From: Agaribacterium haliotis
GTDB taxonomy: Bacteria > Pseudomonadota > Gammaproteobacteria > Pseudomonadales > Cellvibrionaceae
Direction: 5' to 3'
DNA: 64,000 nt
Assembly (NCBI RefSeq): GCF_002312815.1
Contig: NZ_NKQJ01000010.1
Span: 62,001-126,000, forward strand
Position numbers and translations under genes: made by a program
Notes under the pieces: generated by a model
The model's input: only the letters and a program-made list of their open reading frames with translations
Told to the model about the DNA's origin: nothing
Databases searched by the model: none
Shown here: piece by piece, positions 18,008 to 27,505 of the stretch
How positions within the stretch are numbered: position 1 is the first letter of the stretch
Layout of the letters: each line of letters begins with the position of its first letter

Positions 18008-21000
18008 ATGAAATCTTATTTCAGGGCACGGCGGGCCTTGCCGTTAGTACTAAGCAGTGCACTTGCTGCAGCTTCACCGGGCGCAGTCGCCAACAGCGAA
18101 CTTAGCAAGGTGCCGCCGCTATCGACGTTTGCAGCTGTTGTCGCCGATGCCGATATGGACGGTATCGCCGATGGCGACGAAAGTTTAGTCATGGCCTTAG
18201 GGCAGCCAAACAGTCGTTTGGCCAACTCAGCAAAAGCTCGTAGTTATATAGCAGCGAACAAGTTTGAGAGCACAGTAAAGCGCGTTAGCGCCGCTCAGGA
18301 CTCGGACGGCGACGGCATCTCAGATTTTCTCGAAACCTATGGTTATACCGTGCAGGATAACCAGATAGTTGGTTTAAGACGGCAGCTTTCCGATGCTGAC
18401 TGGCAAGCGTTTAAGTCGCGCGATGCGGTCGATGGTTATGCCGTTTTCCAGTTTGCAGCCAAAGCATTTGAAGACAACCTGCTAATTCGCAAGCACCCAT
18501 TCGATCAAAGCCAGTGGCTGATTAAACTAGCCGAAAGCCATCAAGCCTTGCGCGCCCAGTTTCTTGCCGAAGGCATTGCTGAAAATAGCCGCCTGATTGT
18601 TGGAACAACGCATGAACAAGGGTCCATTGCCAGCATACTTTTTGAGCTGGTAAACGATTACGCCATTTACCAGGAGCGCGACAGCAATGGCAATACACTA
18701 CCGGTATTTTATAGCCACCCACTGCTAGCGAGCAGCGATCGCGACCCCTATACCGACCGTCAGGAAGTTCTCGGTCTGATTCAGGCCGACGTGCTCGAGC
18801 GCCCTTATAACCACCCGCTTGTTGCCGCGTTGCCAAGTATTCGCGCAAACCTGCTTGGCTACCGTTTTACCCTACAAAATGAAACGCGTATTACCCACGG
18901 CGAAATGGACACCGAACAAACGGTCACGAAACAAACCGAATCCTACGCTCACAGCCACGGTTTTGCTGTGACCGTTGGCGCCGAGAAGAGCCTCGGCACA
19001 GAAACGGGCACCACCGTTAAATTCGAAGTAAGCACGAATCACCAGTGGACCTACGGCAGCTCGGTCACCGAAGAGCTGCGTGTTGCCCACTCCACCTACT
19101 CTCACAACACCGATGTCTCCACCGCAGCTTGTTTTTCAAAACTACAACTTAAATTAGCCTTAGAAAATGTCGGATCGGCAAGCATTTCAGATATTTCGCC
19201 CAAATTTAATATTTATATCGGCGATACGCTGTGGAATACCGTTAGCATAACAAGCGACGAGACCTTGCTGCCGGGCATGCAATCGGATGAATTTACGATA
19301 CTCGGCCAGGCCGGCGATGAATCTTGCTTAAGCCTTGAAGAAACCAACTACTTACAACAAGGTGGTTTACTCGGTATTAACACCTCTGTGAACAATGGCC
19401 GTTTTAGTTATTTTGATAACGATGCCGGTATATTGGTAGAAAATGGCAGCTGGGATTCCTACGCCCCGTTTATTCCCGATCAACTTGCCAGAATAGACCT
19501 AAGCATCACCGACGATGCGGGCGTTCACCACGAGAAAAGTTTTCACTCGGTGGTCCATAGCGAACACTACCCCAATATTGGCTTAAGCAGCCTCGACGTG
19601 CTCAATAAAGCCTATCAACAGCTTGACTGTAACGACAGCAATCTAAACGATGCGCTTTATTGTTTTGGCTCGGGCAACAATATACTCAGCCTAAACGACA
19701 CATCCATCGTTACCTTTTCGTTCTCGAATCGCCAGGGCCAGCTGCTCGACACCGTTGCCAGCCAAAACGCCTACGACAATATGCCCGGCGCCTTGCAGGC
19801 GCTACCCCCTCTGGAAAAACAACTGGTTGCGCGCAGCATCGTTTCAATCATTGATCGCGCCAATGAAAAGCCGGATATCGCACATATTGAGGCGATTAAT
19901 ATTCTTAGCGCCCCGACGACCAATACAGCACAAAACAACCCAACACAAAACAACGTTCTTATTAGAAGCACTGTGCGCGATTATTTTGGTGTTGCAAAAG
20001 TAGAATTTTGCCTTAACGCCGATAAAACAAGCTGTCAGGCCATGCAAAGTAGCATTAGCGCCGCCGAATATCCGCAAAGTGCCATCTATGAGCTGCGCTT
20101 AAGTGATTACGAGCTGAGCGGCAGCGAAGTGATCCGCGCGAGTAATATCGTCGGCAACAGCAGTGAACTGAGCCCGGAAACCTTCTACCTTACCGTCAAC
20201 CAGGGGCTGGAGCAGAGCTTAGTTAAAAAAGCCAATACCCTGGCCGAGCACTCGCGCAATATTCAACGGCTTTCCAACTTGCGTAAAAATGACGCCAAAC
20301 TCTATCAGCACATTGTCGATGGCGCCAAGCTTATGCTCTCGCCAGAGCAGGCCCGCGAAAAATTAAATCGCCTGTCAGACGCACTTGCCGCCGCCCGCCA
20401 AAGCTGTGGTTTAGATGTGTCCAGCCAATTAAGCGGTGAACAACTAAAACAAAAAAACCACGAGTGTTACCTGCAGCTTACGCAGCTTGAACAACTGATT
20501 GCCAGCACCGCCGTAGGCGTTTTTAACTACAACAAACTGCCAATATCGCGTTTAAAACGCAGCGATCACGGCTGGAGCTCGGATGACTCCAGCGGCAACC
20601 TTAAAAGCTGTAAATTAGCCGGCAATAGTTTTGTTGTAGGCATTGGTGTAGGCAAGAAAAAAAATCGCCCCAAGGGCACAGCCATTGAATTTAAGTACCG
20701 AAGTGTCGATCAGTACGGCAAACTCAGCGCGGTAAAAAATAAAGACTGTGGTTATGACACCGGCATAGAAAGGCGCTTTGCAGCACCGTGGACCAGTAAA
20801 GATATCGATGCCAAGCGCGTTAACGTAGTGCTTGACGTTGGCCTTTCCGCAAACAAAGGCAACTACGACAAACTCTGCGTTAAATATCGCATGTATGACT
20901 TTGACAAAGGCGAGTTTATCGGCAAGGCCATTACCAACTGCAACGGTCACAACACCGATGATGCATCGACAGAGAAACGCACCGGCGATCTCAACAGCGA

Positions 21001-21742
21001 TTACGACACCCGCATGCTGCGCAGCTTTGCCGCGTATTCACGCAACAATGACGTCAAAATTGTTAAAGGTGAGCATATTAGTTTTTCACGGCCCTATGAT
21101 CACAAACTGCCGAACAATCTTATTGCCGGCCAGGAGTACAAAATCATCAATGTCGCCTCCAAACAAGCACTTACCCTAAGCGGCAACGAAATCAATAGCC
21201 GCAGCATCACTCTTGCAAACGACTCAGGCCTAGACAGCCAAATCTGGAAAGTTGAGGCCGTTAACGACAGAGAATTTCGGCTTATACCAAGTCAATACGA
21301 CGCATTTACCATCAAACAAAACAACCGCATTATTGCAGTAAAAAAAGACGAACAAGATGAAATGAGCGTAGACTACCAACAACACTGGAAACTATCGTGG
21401 CTCAAACCCGGCATCTACGCCATGCTCGACGCACAGGAAAATAAAGCTTTAACTGCACAGGTACTTAACTTCAGTAATTACAACGCCAGAACAAATCAAC
21501 AGTGGCAGTTTATCCCCGTCGGCCCTATTGATTTAGGCACAGCCAAACAACAAACCCTGTGCGCCGAAGAAAATCAAACCTGTTATTTTACCGGCAAACA
21601 GCGTGTGGCCTACGGCGATAAACAAAACAATAAATTTAACTATAAAAATGCAACAAATTCGATCGCTTGCAACAAGCAAACTTTTGGCGACCCGAGCAAA
21701 GGCAAAGCTAAAGCGTGTTTTCTAACAGGCGCTATTCAATAA
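18008..21742 (+). CDS. Binary-toxin B (anthrax protective-antigen-like) secreted pore-forming protein with lectin-like C terminus
   Basis: 1244 residues, signal peptide 1-29 (SPGAVAN). Two Ca-type loops: DADMDGIADGDES (47-59) and DSDGDGISDFLETYGYTV (98-115); the second plus the segment SDRDPYTDRQEV...NHPLVAALP (243-276) follows the order of protective antigen (D-x-DNDGIPDSLE-x-x-GYTV; DPYSD; HPLVAAYP). Then come a Ser/Thr-rich amphipathic stretch (about 300-370, candidate pore-forming hairpin), a strand region LKLALENVGSASISDISP, and NGRFSYFDNDAGILVENG (463-480) before LARIDLSI, all paralleling the heptamerisation/pore domain. No PA14 domain and no furin-type basic site is seen. A helical region (about 735-840), a ricin-B-like beta-trefoil (about 1035-1175, repeated QxW) and a Cys-rich C-terminal module (about 1178-1244, VAYGDKQNNKFNYKN, FGDPSKGKAKAC) follow. 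No A component lies next to it. Confidence 0.8.
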   Translation: MKSYFRARRALPLVLSSALAAASPGAVANSELSKVPPLSTFAAVVADADMDGIADGDESLVMALGQPNSRLANSAKARSYIAANKFESTVKRVSAAQDSDGDGISDFLETYGYTVQDNQIVGLRRQLSDADWQAFKSRDAVDGYAVFQFAAKAFEDNLLIRKHPFDQSQWLIKLAESHQALRAQFLAEGIAENSRLIVGTTHEQGSIASILFELVNDYAIYQERDSNGNTLPVFYSHPLLASSDRDPYTDRQEVLGLIQADVLERPYNHPLVAALPSIRANLLGYRFTLQNETRITHGEMDTEQTVTKQTESYAHSHGFAVTVGAEKSLGTETGTTVKFEVSTNHQWTYGSSVTEELRVAHSTYSHNTDVSTAACFSKLQLKLALENVGSASISDISPKFNIYIGDTLWNTVSITSDETLLPGMQSDEFTILGQAGDESCLSLEETNYLQQGGLLGINTSVNNGRFSYFDNDAGILVENGSWDSYAPFIPDQLARIDLSITDDAGVHHEKSFHSVVHSEHYPNIGLSSLDVLNKAYQQLDCNDSNLNDALYCFGSGNNILSLNDTSIVTFSFSNRQGQLLDTVASQNAYDNMPGALQALPPLEKQLVARSIVSIIDRANEKPDIAHIEAINILSAPTTNTAQNNPTQNNVLIRSTVRDYFGVAKVEFCLNADKTSCQAMQSSISAAEYPQSAIYELRLSDYELSGSEVIRASNIVGNSSELSPETFYLTVNQGLEQSLVKKANTLAEHSRNIQRLSNLRKNDAKLYQHIVDGAKLMLSPEQAREKLNRLSDALAAARQSCGLDVSSQLSGEQLKQKNHECYLQLTQLEQLIASTAVGVFNYNKLPISRLKRSDHGWSSDDSSGNLKSCKLAGNSFVVGIGVGKKKNRPKGTAIEFKYRSVDQYGKLSAVKNKDCGYDTGIERRFAAPWTSKDIDAKRVNVVLDVGLSANKGNYDKLCVKYRMYDFDKGEFIGKAITNCNGHNTDDASTEKRTGDLNSDYDTRMLRSFAAYSRNNDVKIVKGEHISFSRPYDHKLPNNLIAGQEYKIINVASKQALTLSGNEINSRSITLANDSGLDSQIWKVEAVNDREFRLIPSQYDAFTIKQNNRIIAVKKDEQDEMSVDYQQHWKLSWLKPGIYAMLDAQENKALTAQVLNFSNYNARTNQQWQFIPVGPIDLGTAKQQTLCAEENQTCYFTGKQRVAYGDKQNNKFNYKNATNSIACNKQTFGDPSKGKAKACFLTGAIQ

Positions 21743-21769
21743 CATAGCTTTTACGTTAATAAACTTACC

Positions 21770-21795
21770 GGGCACCCTTAGCGGTGCCCTTTTCT
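21770..21795 (+). terminator. Rho-independent terminator after the toxin-like gene
   Basis: Stem GGGCACC / GGTGCCC with a 6-base loop, followed by TTTTCTT, 28 bases after the stop codon. Confidence 0.85.
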
Positions 21796-22096
21796 TGAGT
21801 CACATATATTCGTCAAACACGACAGCTACCAAAAACACAAGCTCTTTACACATAAATGCCCCAAACGCACTAGCGGCCATTGCATAGCTATGTGTAATCG
21901 ATGAATACGTATTCAACTTGTCTACACATATTAGCCATGTAAGCTTTGCATCGCTGCGCAGCACACACCAGAGTGAAAATAATAATGTGATACGCGTTCT
22001 ACAACATTTATTTTCACGCCTGTTTCATTCAATGAACAAGGCGAGCCTGTCGGCGCTTAGCGATAGGCTTAGCTGTGCTTCGCACTGGGAGTCACT
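21796..22096. other. Leader region of the alpha-amylase gene
   Basis: About 300 bases after the toxin terminator. It shows only GGGAG six bases before the amylase ATG; no gene or clear promoter pair is recognised. Confidence 0.5.
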
Positions 22097-24193
22097 ATGG
22101 ATAGCAATGACGTTCAAACAAAGCAGCATCTATCATATACCTTTCATAAATTACGATTAAAACACCTTAAACCTGACAGACACTCTATACCTGACAGGCA
22201 CTTGAAATTTTACAGGCATTCTAAGTTAAACAAGCAGCTGCATTTTCTAGTGCTTATATTTTCCTGCTTGTTTTTTTCCAACAAGCTTTATGCCGGCGCC
22301 TTTGTTCACCTTTTTGAATGGCAGTGGGATGACATTGCCAGTGAATGTGAAAACCACCTTGCTCCAGCCGGTTACACCGCCGTACAAGTTTCTCCGCCGC
22401 AACAATCCATCGATGGCCCGCAGTGGTGGACACGCTATCAGCCTGTCAGTTATCACATTCAAGGGCGCTCCGGCGGGCGCTCAGCTTTTGCAGCCATGGT
22501 TGAGCGCTGTAATGCCGCGGGTGTCGACATCTACGTTGATGCGGTGATTAACCATATGGCAGCCTGGGATCGATCATTTCCCGTTGTGCCCTATCGCAGT
22601 GAGCATTTTCACAACTGTGTTGAAGATATTGACTACAGCGACGCCTGGTCGGTGCAAAACTGCGATCTGGTTGGCCTCAATGATTTAGCCACAGAAAATG
22701 ACTACGTGCGGGATAAAATTGCCACTTATTTAAATGATCTGTTAGCGCTCGGTGTTGCCGGTTTTCGTATTGATGCCGCCAAACATATGCCAGCGGACGA
22801 TATCGCCGACATAGTCAGCCGTTTACACGGCCAGCCCTATATTTATCAGGAGGTCATAGGTGGCGGCGGTGAACCGATCACACCTGAAATGTACAGCCAT
22901 ATTGGCGCGGTAACAGAATTTAACTTTACCCGCACGATCGGCCACTTTTTTAAAGGCCGTGGCGAGCTCAAAGAGCTGAGAAATATTGGTTTATGGGACG
23001 GCTGGTTAAACAGTAATACGGCGGTCACCTTTGTCGCCAACCACGATAATCAGCGCCAGGATAGCAACAACACCATTACTCACAAAGACGGCAACGATAT
23101 TAATATTCTCGCTCACGTATTTGCCCTTGCCTGGCCCTACGGTTATCCCAAAGTGATGTCCAGCTACGACTGGAGTGATCACGACCAGGGCCCACCGAGC
23201 CACGGCGCCAGCAGCTGTAGCGGCGGCTGGCTTTGCGAACACCGCGAATTGGCCATTGCCAATATGGCCGGCTTTCGCAAACACACAGATGGCAGCCCCG
23301 TCGAAAACTGGTGGAGCAAGCCAGATAACGGCAACCAAGTTGCCTTTGCTCGCAGCCAGCTGGGTTATGTGGTGATCAACGGCGATCGCAGCCAAAGTTT
23401 AAATGAGTATTTGTATACGGGCTTGCCTGCAGGCCAGTACTGCAACTTAGCGCTTGCGCGCTATAGCGACAAGCACTGCCAGGGCCCAAGCATAGAAGTA
23501 GAGCAAAACGGCTACGCGCAATTTAATGTCGCCGCCAGGCAGTCAGCCATTTTATCAAGTGCGGCCATGCTTAGCGCAGATAATAACAATGATTGCCGCT
23601 ACCCGAGCATGTACCTGCGCGGCAGCTTTAACAATTGGGCTAGCCAGGCGATGAGCTGTGTCGACGGCGTATGGCATATAAAACTAAAACTAAGTGCAAT
23701 GGATGAATTTAAGTTTGACGCATTTGCCGACTGGTCTACAAACTGGGGAGACAACGATAAACCGGGCAAACACAAAAAGCGTCGCGCCGAAGCCAATGGT
23801 AAAAACATTCAGGTTTATAAAGCCGGCGACTATCAGATCAGCTTTAACGATGAAACATTAAAATATCGCTTTCGCAAAAATAAAGCGCAGATGAGTGACA
23901 ACAGGAAAATACACTTCACCTGCGCTAACGCCTTTACCGAAAAAGGGCAAGCCCTTTACATTAGCGGAGACATTGAGCAACTCGGCAACTGGGATATTGA
24001 CCAAGCCGTGAAGCTAACAGCTTCTGACCACCCGAATTGGAGCAAAAAAATTAAGCTGCCCAAAGACCGCGAGATACAGTGGAAGTGCTTGAAAATATCA
24101 AAAAACGCCGGTGAGAAACTAGTTGAATGGCAGGCCGGCGAAAACAATATTCTAGATAGCCAAACAACGCGTTTTGCCCACAGTTACTTTTAA
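22097..24193 (+). CDS. Secreted alpha-amylase (GH13) with starch-binding modules
   Basis: 698 residues that hydrolyse internal alpha-1,4 bonds of starch outside the cell. A long basic N terminus leads into the signal LHFLVLIFSCLFFSNKLYAG. The catalytic barrel (about 66-460) starts AFVHLFEWQWDDIASECE and has GFRIDAAKHM (nucleophile Asp), IYQEVIGG (acid/base Glu) and FVANHDNQR (transition-state Asp, with the Arg of chloride-dependent amylases), so it resembles the Pseudoalteromonas/animal-type amylases. About 495-595: a beta module (YLRGSFNNWASQAMSC); about 600-698: a CBM20-like module (ALYISGDIEQLGNWDIDQAV). The N-terminal 45 residues contain a degenerate repeat (PDRHSIPDRHLKFYRHSK) and may not be translated if a later start is used. 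Confidence 0.93.
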   Translation: MDSNDVQTKQHLSYTFHKLRLKHLKPDRHSIPDRHLKFYRHSKLNKQLHFLVLIFSCLFFSNKLYAGAFVHLFEWQWDDIASECENHLAPAGYTAVQVSPPQQSIDGPQWWTRYQPVSYHIQGRSGGRSAFAAMVERCNAAGVDIYVDAVINHMAAWDRSFPVVPYRSEHFHNCVEDIDYSDAWSVQNCDLVGLNDLATENDYVRDKIATYLNDLLALGVAGFRIDAAKHMPADDIADIVSRLHGQPYIYQEVIGGGGEPITPEMYSHIGAVTEFNFTRTIGHFFKGRGELKELRNIGLWDGWLNSNTAVTFVANHDNQRQDSNNTITHKDGNDINILAHVFALAWPYGYPKVMSSYDWSDHDQGPPSHGASSCSGGWLCEHRELAIANMAGFRKHTDGSPVENWWSKPDNGNQVAFARSQLGYVVINGDRSQSLNEYLYTGLPAGQYCNLALARYSDKHCQGPSIEVEQNGYAQFNVAARQSAILSSAAMLSADNNNDCRYPSMYLRGSFNNWASQAMSCVDGVWHIKLKLSAMDEFKFDAFADWSTNWGDNDKPGKHKKRRAEANGKNIQVYKAGDYQISFNDETLKYRFRKNKAQMSDNRKIHFTCANAFTEKGQALYISGDIEQLGNWDIDQAVKLTASDHPNWSKKIKLPKDREIQWKCLKISKNAGEKLVEWQAGENNILDSQTTRFAHSYF

Positions 24194-24291
24194 TCTGCAA
24201 AAATATTGGTGCAATGCAGGGCTTGCGCTGTTTAGCTGCTTTTAAAGTTTTAAGCCTTAATGCCCATTTAAAGTCATTAAACCCATTAAAA

Positions 24292-24313
24292 CCCCGGCCA
24301 GCACAGGCCGGGG
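24292..24313. terminator. Hairpin terminator candidate between convergent genes
   Basis: Perfect 8-bp stem CCCCGGCC / GGCCGGGG with a 6-base loop. Four T follow on the minus strand; on the plus strand the T run is absent. Confidence 0.6.
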
Positions 24314-24468
24314 ACCTTACCCTAAACTGTAGCTAAAACAGCTGCGCCTAACACCAGTGGCGCGCAATACCAGCGGCTAATTAGCGGCGATACAGCCCTG
24401 TAAACACGTATTGAAAAAGCTGCAAGTGCCGGACTCGCACGGGCTACAGGGCTAGCCTTCCCTGAACC

Positions 24469-24513
24469 TTCTTGCACTGACTATTCTTGCACTGACTATT
24501 CTTGCACTGAATA
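24469..24513 (+). repeat. 3 x 15-bp tandem repeat
   Basis: TTCTTGCACTGACTA twice, then TTCTTGCACTGAATA, in the 3' region between the amylase and DUF2797 genes. Confidence 0.85.
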
Positions 24514-24548
24514 GTCTAGCCCTAAATATTTAAGTAGCACCCCAGGAT

Positions 24549-25376
24549 TTAGGCAACAACACTAAGTTCATACGCGCTGTACTTGCGGATATTAATCACA
24601 CCGTTTTCAAAGATTAGATACTGGCCTTTAATGCCGATCAGAACGTCATCGATTTCAGCTACTTTATCTAGGTTATACGATTTAATTTTTTTAGGAAATT
24701 CCGTCACCGGGTAGTGAATGGTCTGCACGGGGCAGTCTACGCGCTCTATCGCCTGCTCGCCGTGTTTGTCAATAATATCAGCCAACGCCGCTTCAACCTC
24801 AGCAATCAGTTCGGCCGCACGCTCCTTTAAATCAATACTGTCGTGGTTGCCTTTCAGCATTGCCTGCCAGTGAGTTTTATCGGCAACAAATTTTGCCAGC
24901 GCCACTTCAACCAAACCGGATATATGGCGCGATGAGACCTTAAAAATTGGCAGCGCTTGTGTTGCCCCCTGATCGATCCAGCGTGTCGGTAGCTGAGTGT
25001 GCCGGGTGATGCCGACTTTCAAACCCGAGGTATTGGCCAGATACACATAGTGCGGCACAAAACAGTTTTGCTCAGCCCAGCTGGGCTCACGGCAAGTGCC
25101 CTGGGCAAAATGGCAGGTCTCGGGTTTCATCACACACATATCGCAGCTGGCGAGTTTCTGCATGCACACGTAACAGTGCCCCTGGGCATAACTCTTTTTT
25201 GTCGCCTTGCCACAATTTAAGCAATTGATTTTACCGGTGTAACAAAGCCGTATTCTTTGGCCAATTAAGCTGTTTAACTCAAGCAACTGGTCGCCAAGCG
25301 GCAGCTGGTAAATCGCCTCGTTTTCGGTGTTTAACGATGTAACGAGCTTACGTAGGTGGCCCTGCATGGTATTCAT
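24549..25376 (-). CDS. DUF2797 domain protein
   Basis: 275-residue cytoplasmic protein of the DUF2797 family; its biochemical function is not known to me. A Cys-rich segment (CLNCGKATKKSYAQGHCYVC, then CDMCVMKPETCHF and GTCREPSWAEQNC, about residues 48-105) probably binds zinc or another metal. It is followed by HYVYLANTSGLKVGITRHTQ and PTRWIDQGATQALPIFKVSS, which resembles a GIY-YIG-like strand pattern (YVYLA...LKVGIT). The C-terminal part ends with FEN-GVINIRKYSAYELSV. It is transcribed alone, convergent to the amylase gene. Confidence 0.88.
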   Translation of the reverse strand: MNTMQGHLRKLVTSLNTENEAIYQLPLGDQLLELNSLIGQRIRLCYTGKINCLNCGKATKKSYAQGHCYVCMQKLASCDMCVMKPETCHFAQGTCREPSWAEQNCFVPHYVYLANTSGLKVGITRHTQLPTRWIDQGATQALPIFKVSSRHISGLVEVALAKFVADKTHWQAMLKGNHDSIDLKERAAELIAEVEAALADIIDKHGEQAIERVDCPVQTIHYPVTEFPKKIKSYNLDKVAEIDDVLIGIKGQYLIFENGVINIRKYSAYELSVVA

Positions 25377-25770
25377 CCAACTCTTATCACTTTGCGTATT
25401 GTTTTTGCTGTTTGCTTTTTAACCTGACTTGCCGCACAGGCAGTACTGTCGAAGCAGCACGTAAAAGCACGCTTAAAAACAGAAAAAACACTTAAGGGCG
25501 CGCCCGGGCAAATAGCAGCAAACAGCAAAACTTACAAAAGCCGGGCAGTATAGCCTACTTAGGCCAGCGAGCCGACCACGCGCCTTAAGCGAGCAGAACG
25601 CTTTTAACACGATTAAGCCTGCCAGCTATATAGCATGCGCCGCGCAGCTACCGCGCAATGGCCTTGCGCCGCTTGTCGCACGCCGACAGAAAAACCCTGG
25701 AAAAACACTCACAGAATCGTTAGATTGAAAGCCAAAACCTTATGCATACACAATTAATAATAAGCAAACA
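25377..25770. other. Intergenic region between divergent genes
   Basis: 394 bases between the DUF2797 gene and the phosphotriesterase-like gene. No gene, repeat or clear promoter is recognised. Confidence 0.5.
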
Positions 25771-25782
25771 TTGAGCGGCCCG

Positions 25783-26991
25783 ATGCAGCCAACCTTTATG
25801 CAACTAGCCTTCATACAACCAGTCTTGATGCGACTAGCTTTAATACAACTGGCCTTAATAGAACCAGCCTTGATCAGAGCAAGCTCGACCTTGCGAAGGT
25901 TGAAACTAGCGAGCTTAAGCCCACAGGCGAAAACTCAAAGGCGCCAGCGCAGCTTTCTTGCAGCGAGCTTGTTTTGGCTGCTGAGCCCTATTGTCGGCGC
26001 CCCGCTACTCGCTCAGACAAACATCCAAACCATTAGCGAGCGTGTCATTAGCCAACCGGGGCAAATTTGGCTCAGCCATGAGCACCTGCTGGTCGATTTT
26101 CGCGGCCCCAAGGGCCTGAGCTCTAACGAGGCAGAACTGGCAAACAAACCCTATAAAAGTCTGCAGCCGGTCGTTGCCAGCTTGCTGCCTTTTCTCTTGC
26201 CTCTTAGCGATTACAAGGTAAGTTTTTTTGTTGACGCCACCCCCAAGTATCTCGGCAGAAATGCAGCATTGTTACAAGAGATTCAGCGGAAAACTGGCCT
26301 TAACGTACTCACCAATACCGGCCTGTACGGGGTACAGAATAATCGTTTTATCCCCAAAGACCTGCACAATAAAAGTGCCCAAGCCCTGGCCGAGCTCTGG
26401 ATAGATGAATTTAAAAATGGCATCGACGGCAGTTCAGTCAAACCCGGCTTTATCAAAATAGGTGTCGATGCACCCCTACCAAATAAAAACTTAAATACGC
26501 TGCAGCAAAAGCTGGTTGAAGCCGCGGCACTTTGTCACCAACAAACCGGGCTGAGCATAGTCTCGCACACGGGCCCTGCCAGCGCACTGTGGCCCCAGCT
26601 TGAAATACTCAAAAAGACTAAGGTCGAAGCCAAGGCTTTTATCTGGGCTCACGCCTATATGGAAAAGAACAACAACGAATATATAAAAGCCGCCAAACAA
26701 GGTGTTTGGATCAGCCTCGACGGCCTGGCCTGGGATCTTAACGGCCATATTGAAAAACTTCTGTTTGCCAAACAAGCCGGCATACTCAACCGTGTGCTGA
26801 TTGCTCACGACGCCGGCTGGTACGACCCGCAAAAAGCCAAACTAAAACACCCGCAAAGCATTAAACCCTATACAAGCTTATTCACTAAGCTGATTCCCGC
26901 GCTTAAAAACGCAGGTTTTAGCCCGCGGGAAATTCAGTTGTTAGTAAGTGATAACCCCGCCAAGGCCTTTGCGCTAAAAACCTTAGATTAA
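25783..26991 (+). CDS. Secreted phosphotriesterase-like amidohydrolase
   Basis: About 402 residues from the ATG at 25783; the exact start is uncertain. The metal-dependent TIM barrel has WLSHEHLLVDFRGPKG (H-x-H motif of the phosphotriesterase family), FFVDATPKYLGRN, LNVLTNTGLYGV, PGFIKIGVDAPLP (the position of the bridging Lys/Glu), SIVSHTGPASALWP, FIWAHAYMEKNNNEY, and VLIAHDAGWYDP (last metal Asp). A signal peptide is likely at RRQRSFLAASLFWLLSPIVG to PLLAQ. The 40 residues before it are an odd near-repeat (MQLAFIQPVLMRLALIQLALI), caused by a degenerate 15-bp DNA repeat, so translation may really begin further in, perhaps at a non-ATG codon. Substrate unknown (lactone or phosphoester). Confidence 0.82.
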   Translation: MQPTFMQLAFIQPVLMRLALIQLALIEPALIRASSTLRRLKLASLSPQAKTQRRQRSFLAASLFWLLSPIVGAPLLAQTNIQTISERVISQPGQIWLSHEHLLVDFRGPKGLSSNEAELANKPYKSLQPVVASLLPFLLPLSDYKVSFFVDATPKYLGRNAALLQEIQRKTGLNVLTNTGLYGVQNNRFIPKDLHNKSAQALAELWIDEFKNGIDGSSVKPGFIKIGVDAPLPNKNLNTLQQKLVEAAALCHQQTGLSIVSHTGPASALWPQLEILKKTKVEAKAFIWAHAYMEKNNNEYIKAAKQGVWISLDGLAWDLNGHIEKLLFAKQAGILNRVLIAHDAGWYDPQKAKLKHPQSIKPYTSLFTKLIPALKNAGFSPREIQLLVSDNPAKAFALKTLD

Positions 26992-27034
26992 GAGTTTTCA
27001 CAAAAACCTTTAGCTAATAATGGCCTTTAGGCTG

Positions 27035-27475
27035 TTATACATTTTTCATTCTGTAACTCATTTTTATAAGATAATAGCAACCACCTAAAGCGACAATAAT
27101 GACACCTAAACCAATTATTGCTAAGGGGTCGTACTTTTCTAAATCAAGTAAAATCACCTTACGAGAGACAGCTATAACCGCAACAAGCAACACCACCTCA
27201 GCATGAATAACATTATCTTTAAAATACATCTCCACAGTTTCAACCAACTCAAAACCAATAAGAATAATAAAGAAGAAACCGAAGATCTTGAATAACTCAT
27301 CTATTTCAAGAAAAATCACATCGTCAGTGGGGTCAAATATATCCAAAAAAAGAAGAATGCCTAGTTCTACAATGGCGATAGCAACAATTATTGTCATGAG
27401 CACAAGAACAATAAACGACATCCATTTTTTTGATGCGTGGATTAAAGAGATCGCTTTATCAATATTTTTATCCAA
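27035..27475 (-). CDS. PsiE-like phosphate-starvation-inducible membrane protein
   Basis: About 146 residues in the inner membrane. Four transmembrane segments are readable: MSFIVLVLMTIIVAIAIVEL, KIFGFFFIILIGFELVETV, HAEVVLLVAVIAVSRKVILL and PLAIIGLGVIIVALGGCYYL, with ETVEMYFKDN between TM2 and TM3, the pattern of the PsiE family (function unknown, induced by phosphate starvation in E. coli). The TTG at 27475 has GGAG nine bases upstream; a GTG at 27505 in the same frame is the alternative. The gene lies among phosphatase genes. No Pho box was seen directly upstream. Confidence 0.85.
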   Translation of the reverse strand: MDKNIDKAISLIHASKKWMSFIVLVLMTIIVAIAIVELGILLFLDIFDPTDDVIFLEIDELFKIFGFFFIILIGFELVETVEMYFKDNVIHAEVVLLVAVIAVSRKVILLDLEKYDPLAIIGLGVIIVALGGCYYLIKMSYRMKNV

Positions 27476-27505
27476 TGGTGATATTCTCCAATTGATGCTC
27501 CCCAC

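Larger units (their letters stand above)
24194..24548. other. Intergenic region between convergent genes
   Basis: 355 bases with a strong hairpin at 24292-24313 and a 3 x 15-bp tandem repeat at 24469-24513; no gene is recognised. Confidence 0.7.

Noticed and set aside
22097-24193. Amylase as the enzymatic A component of the toxin-like protein
   Set aside because: It has its own signal peptide, full GH13 catalytic residues and starch-binding modules, and a terminator separates it from the toxin-like gene.
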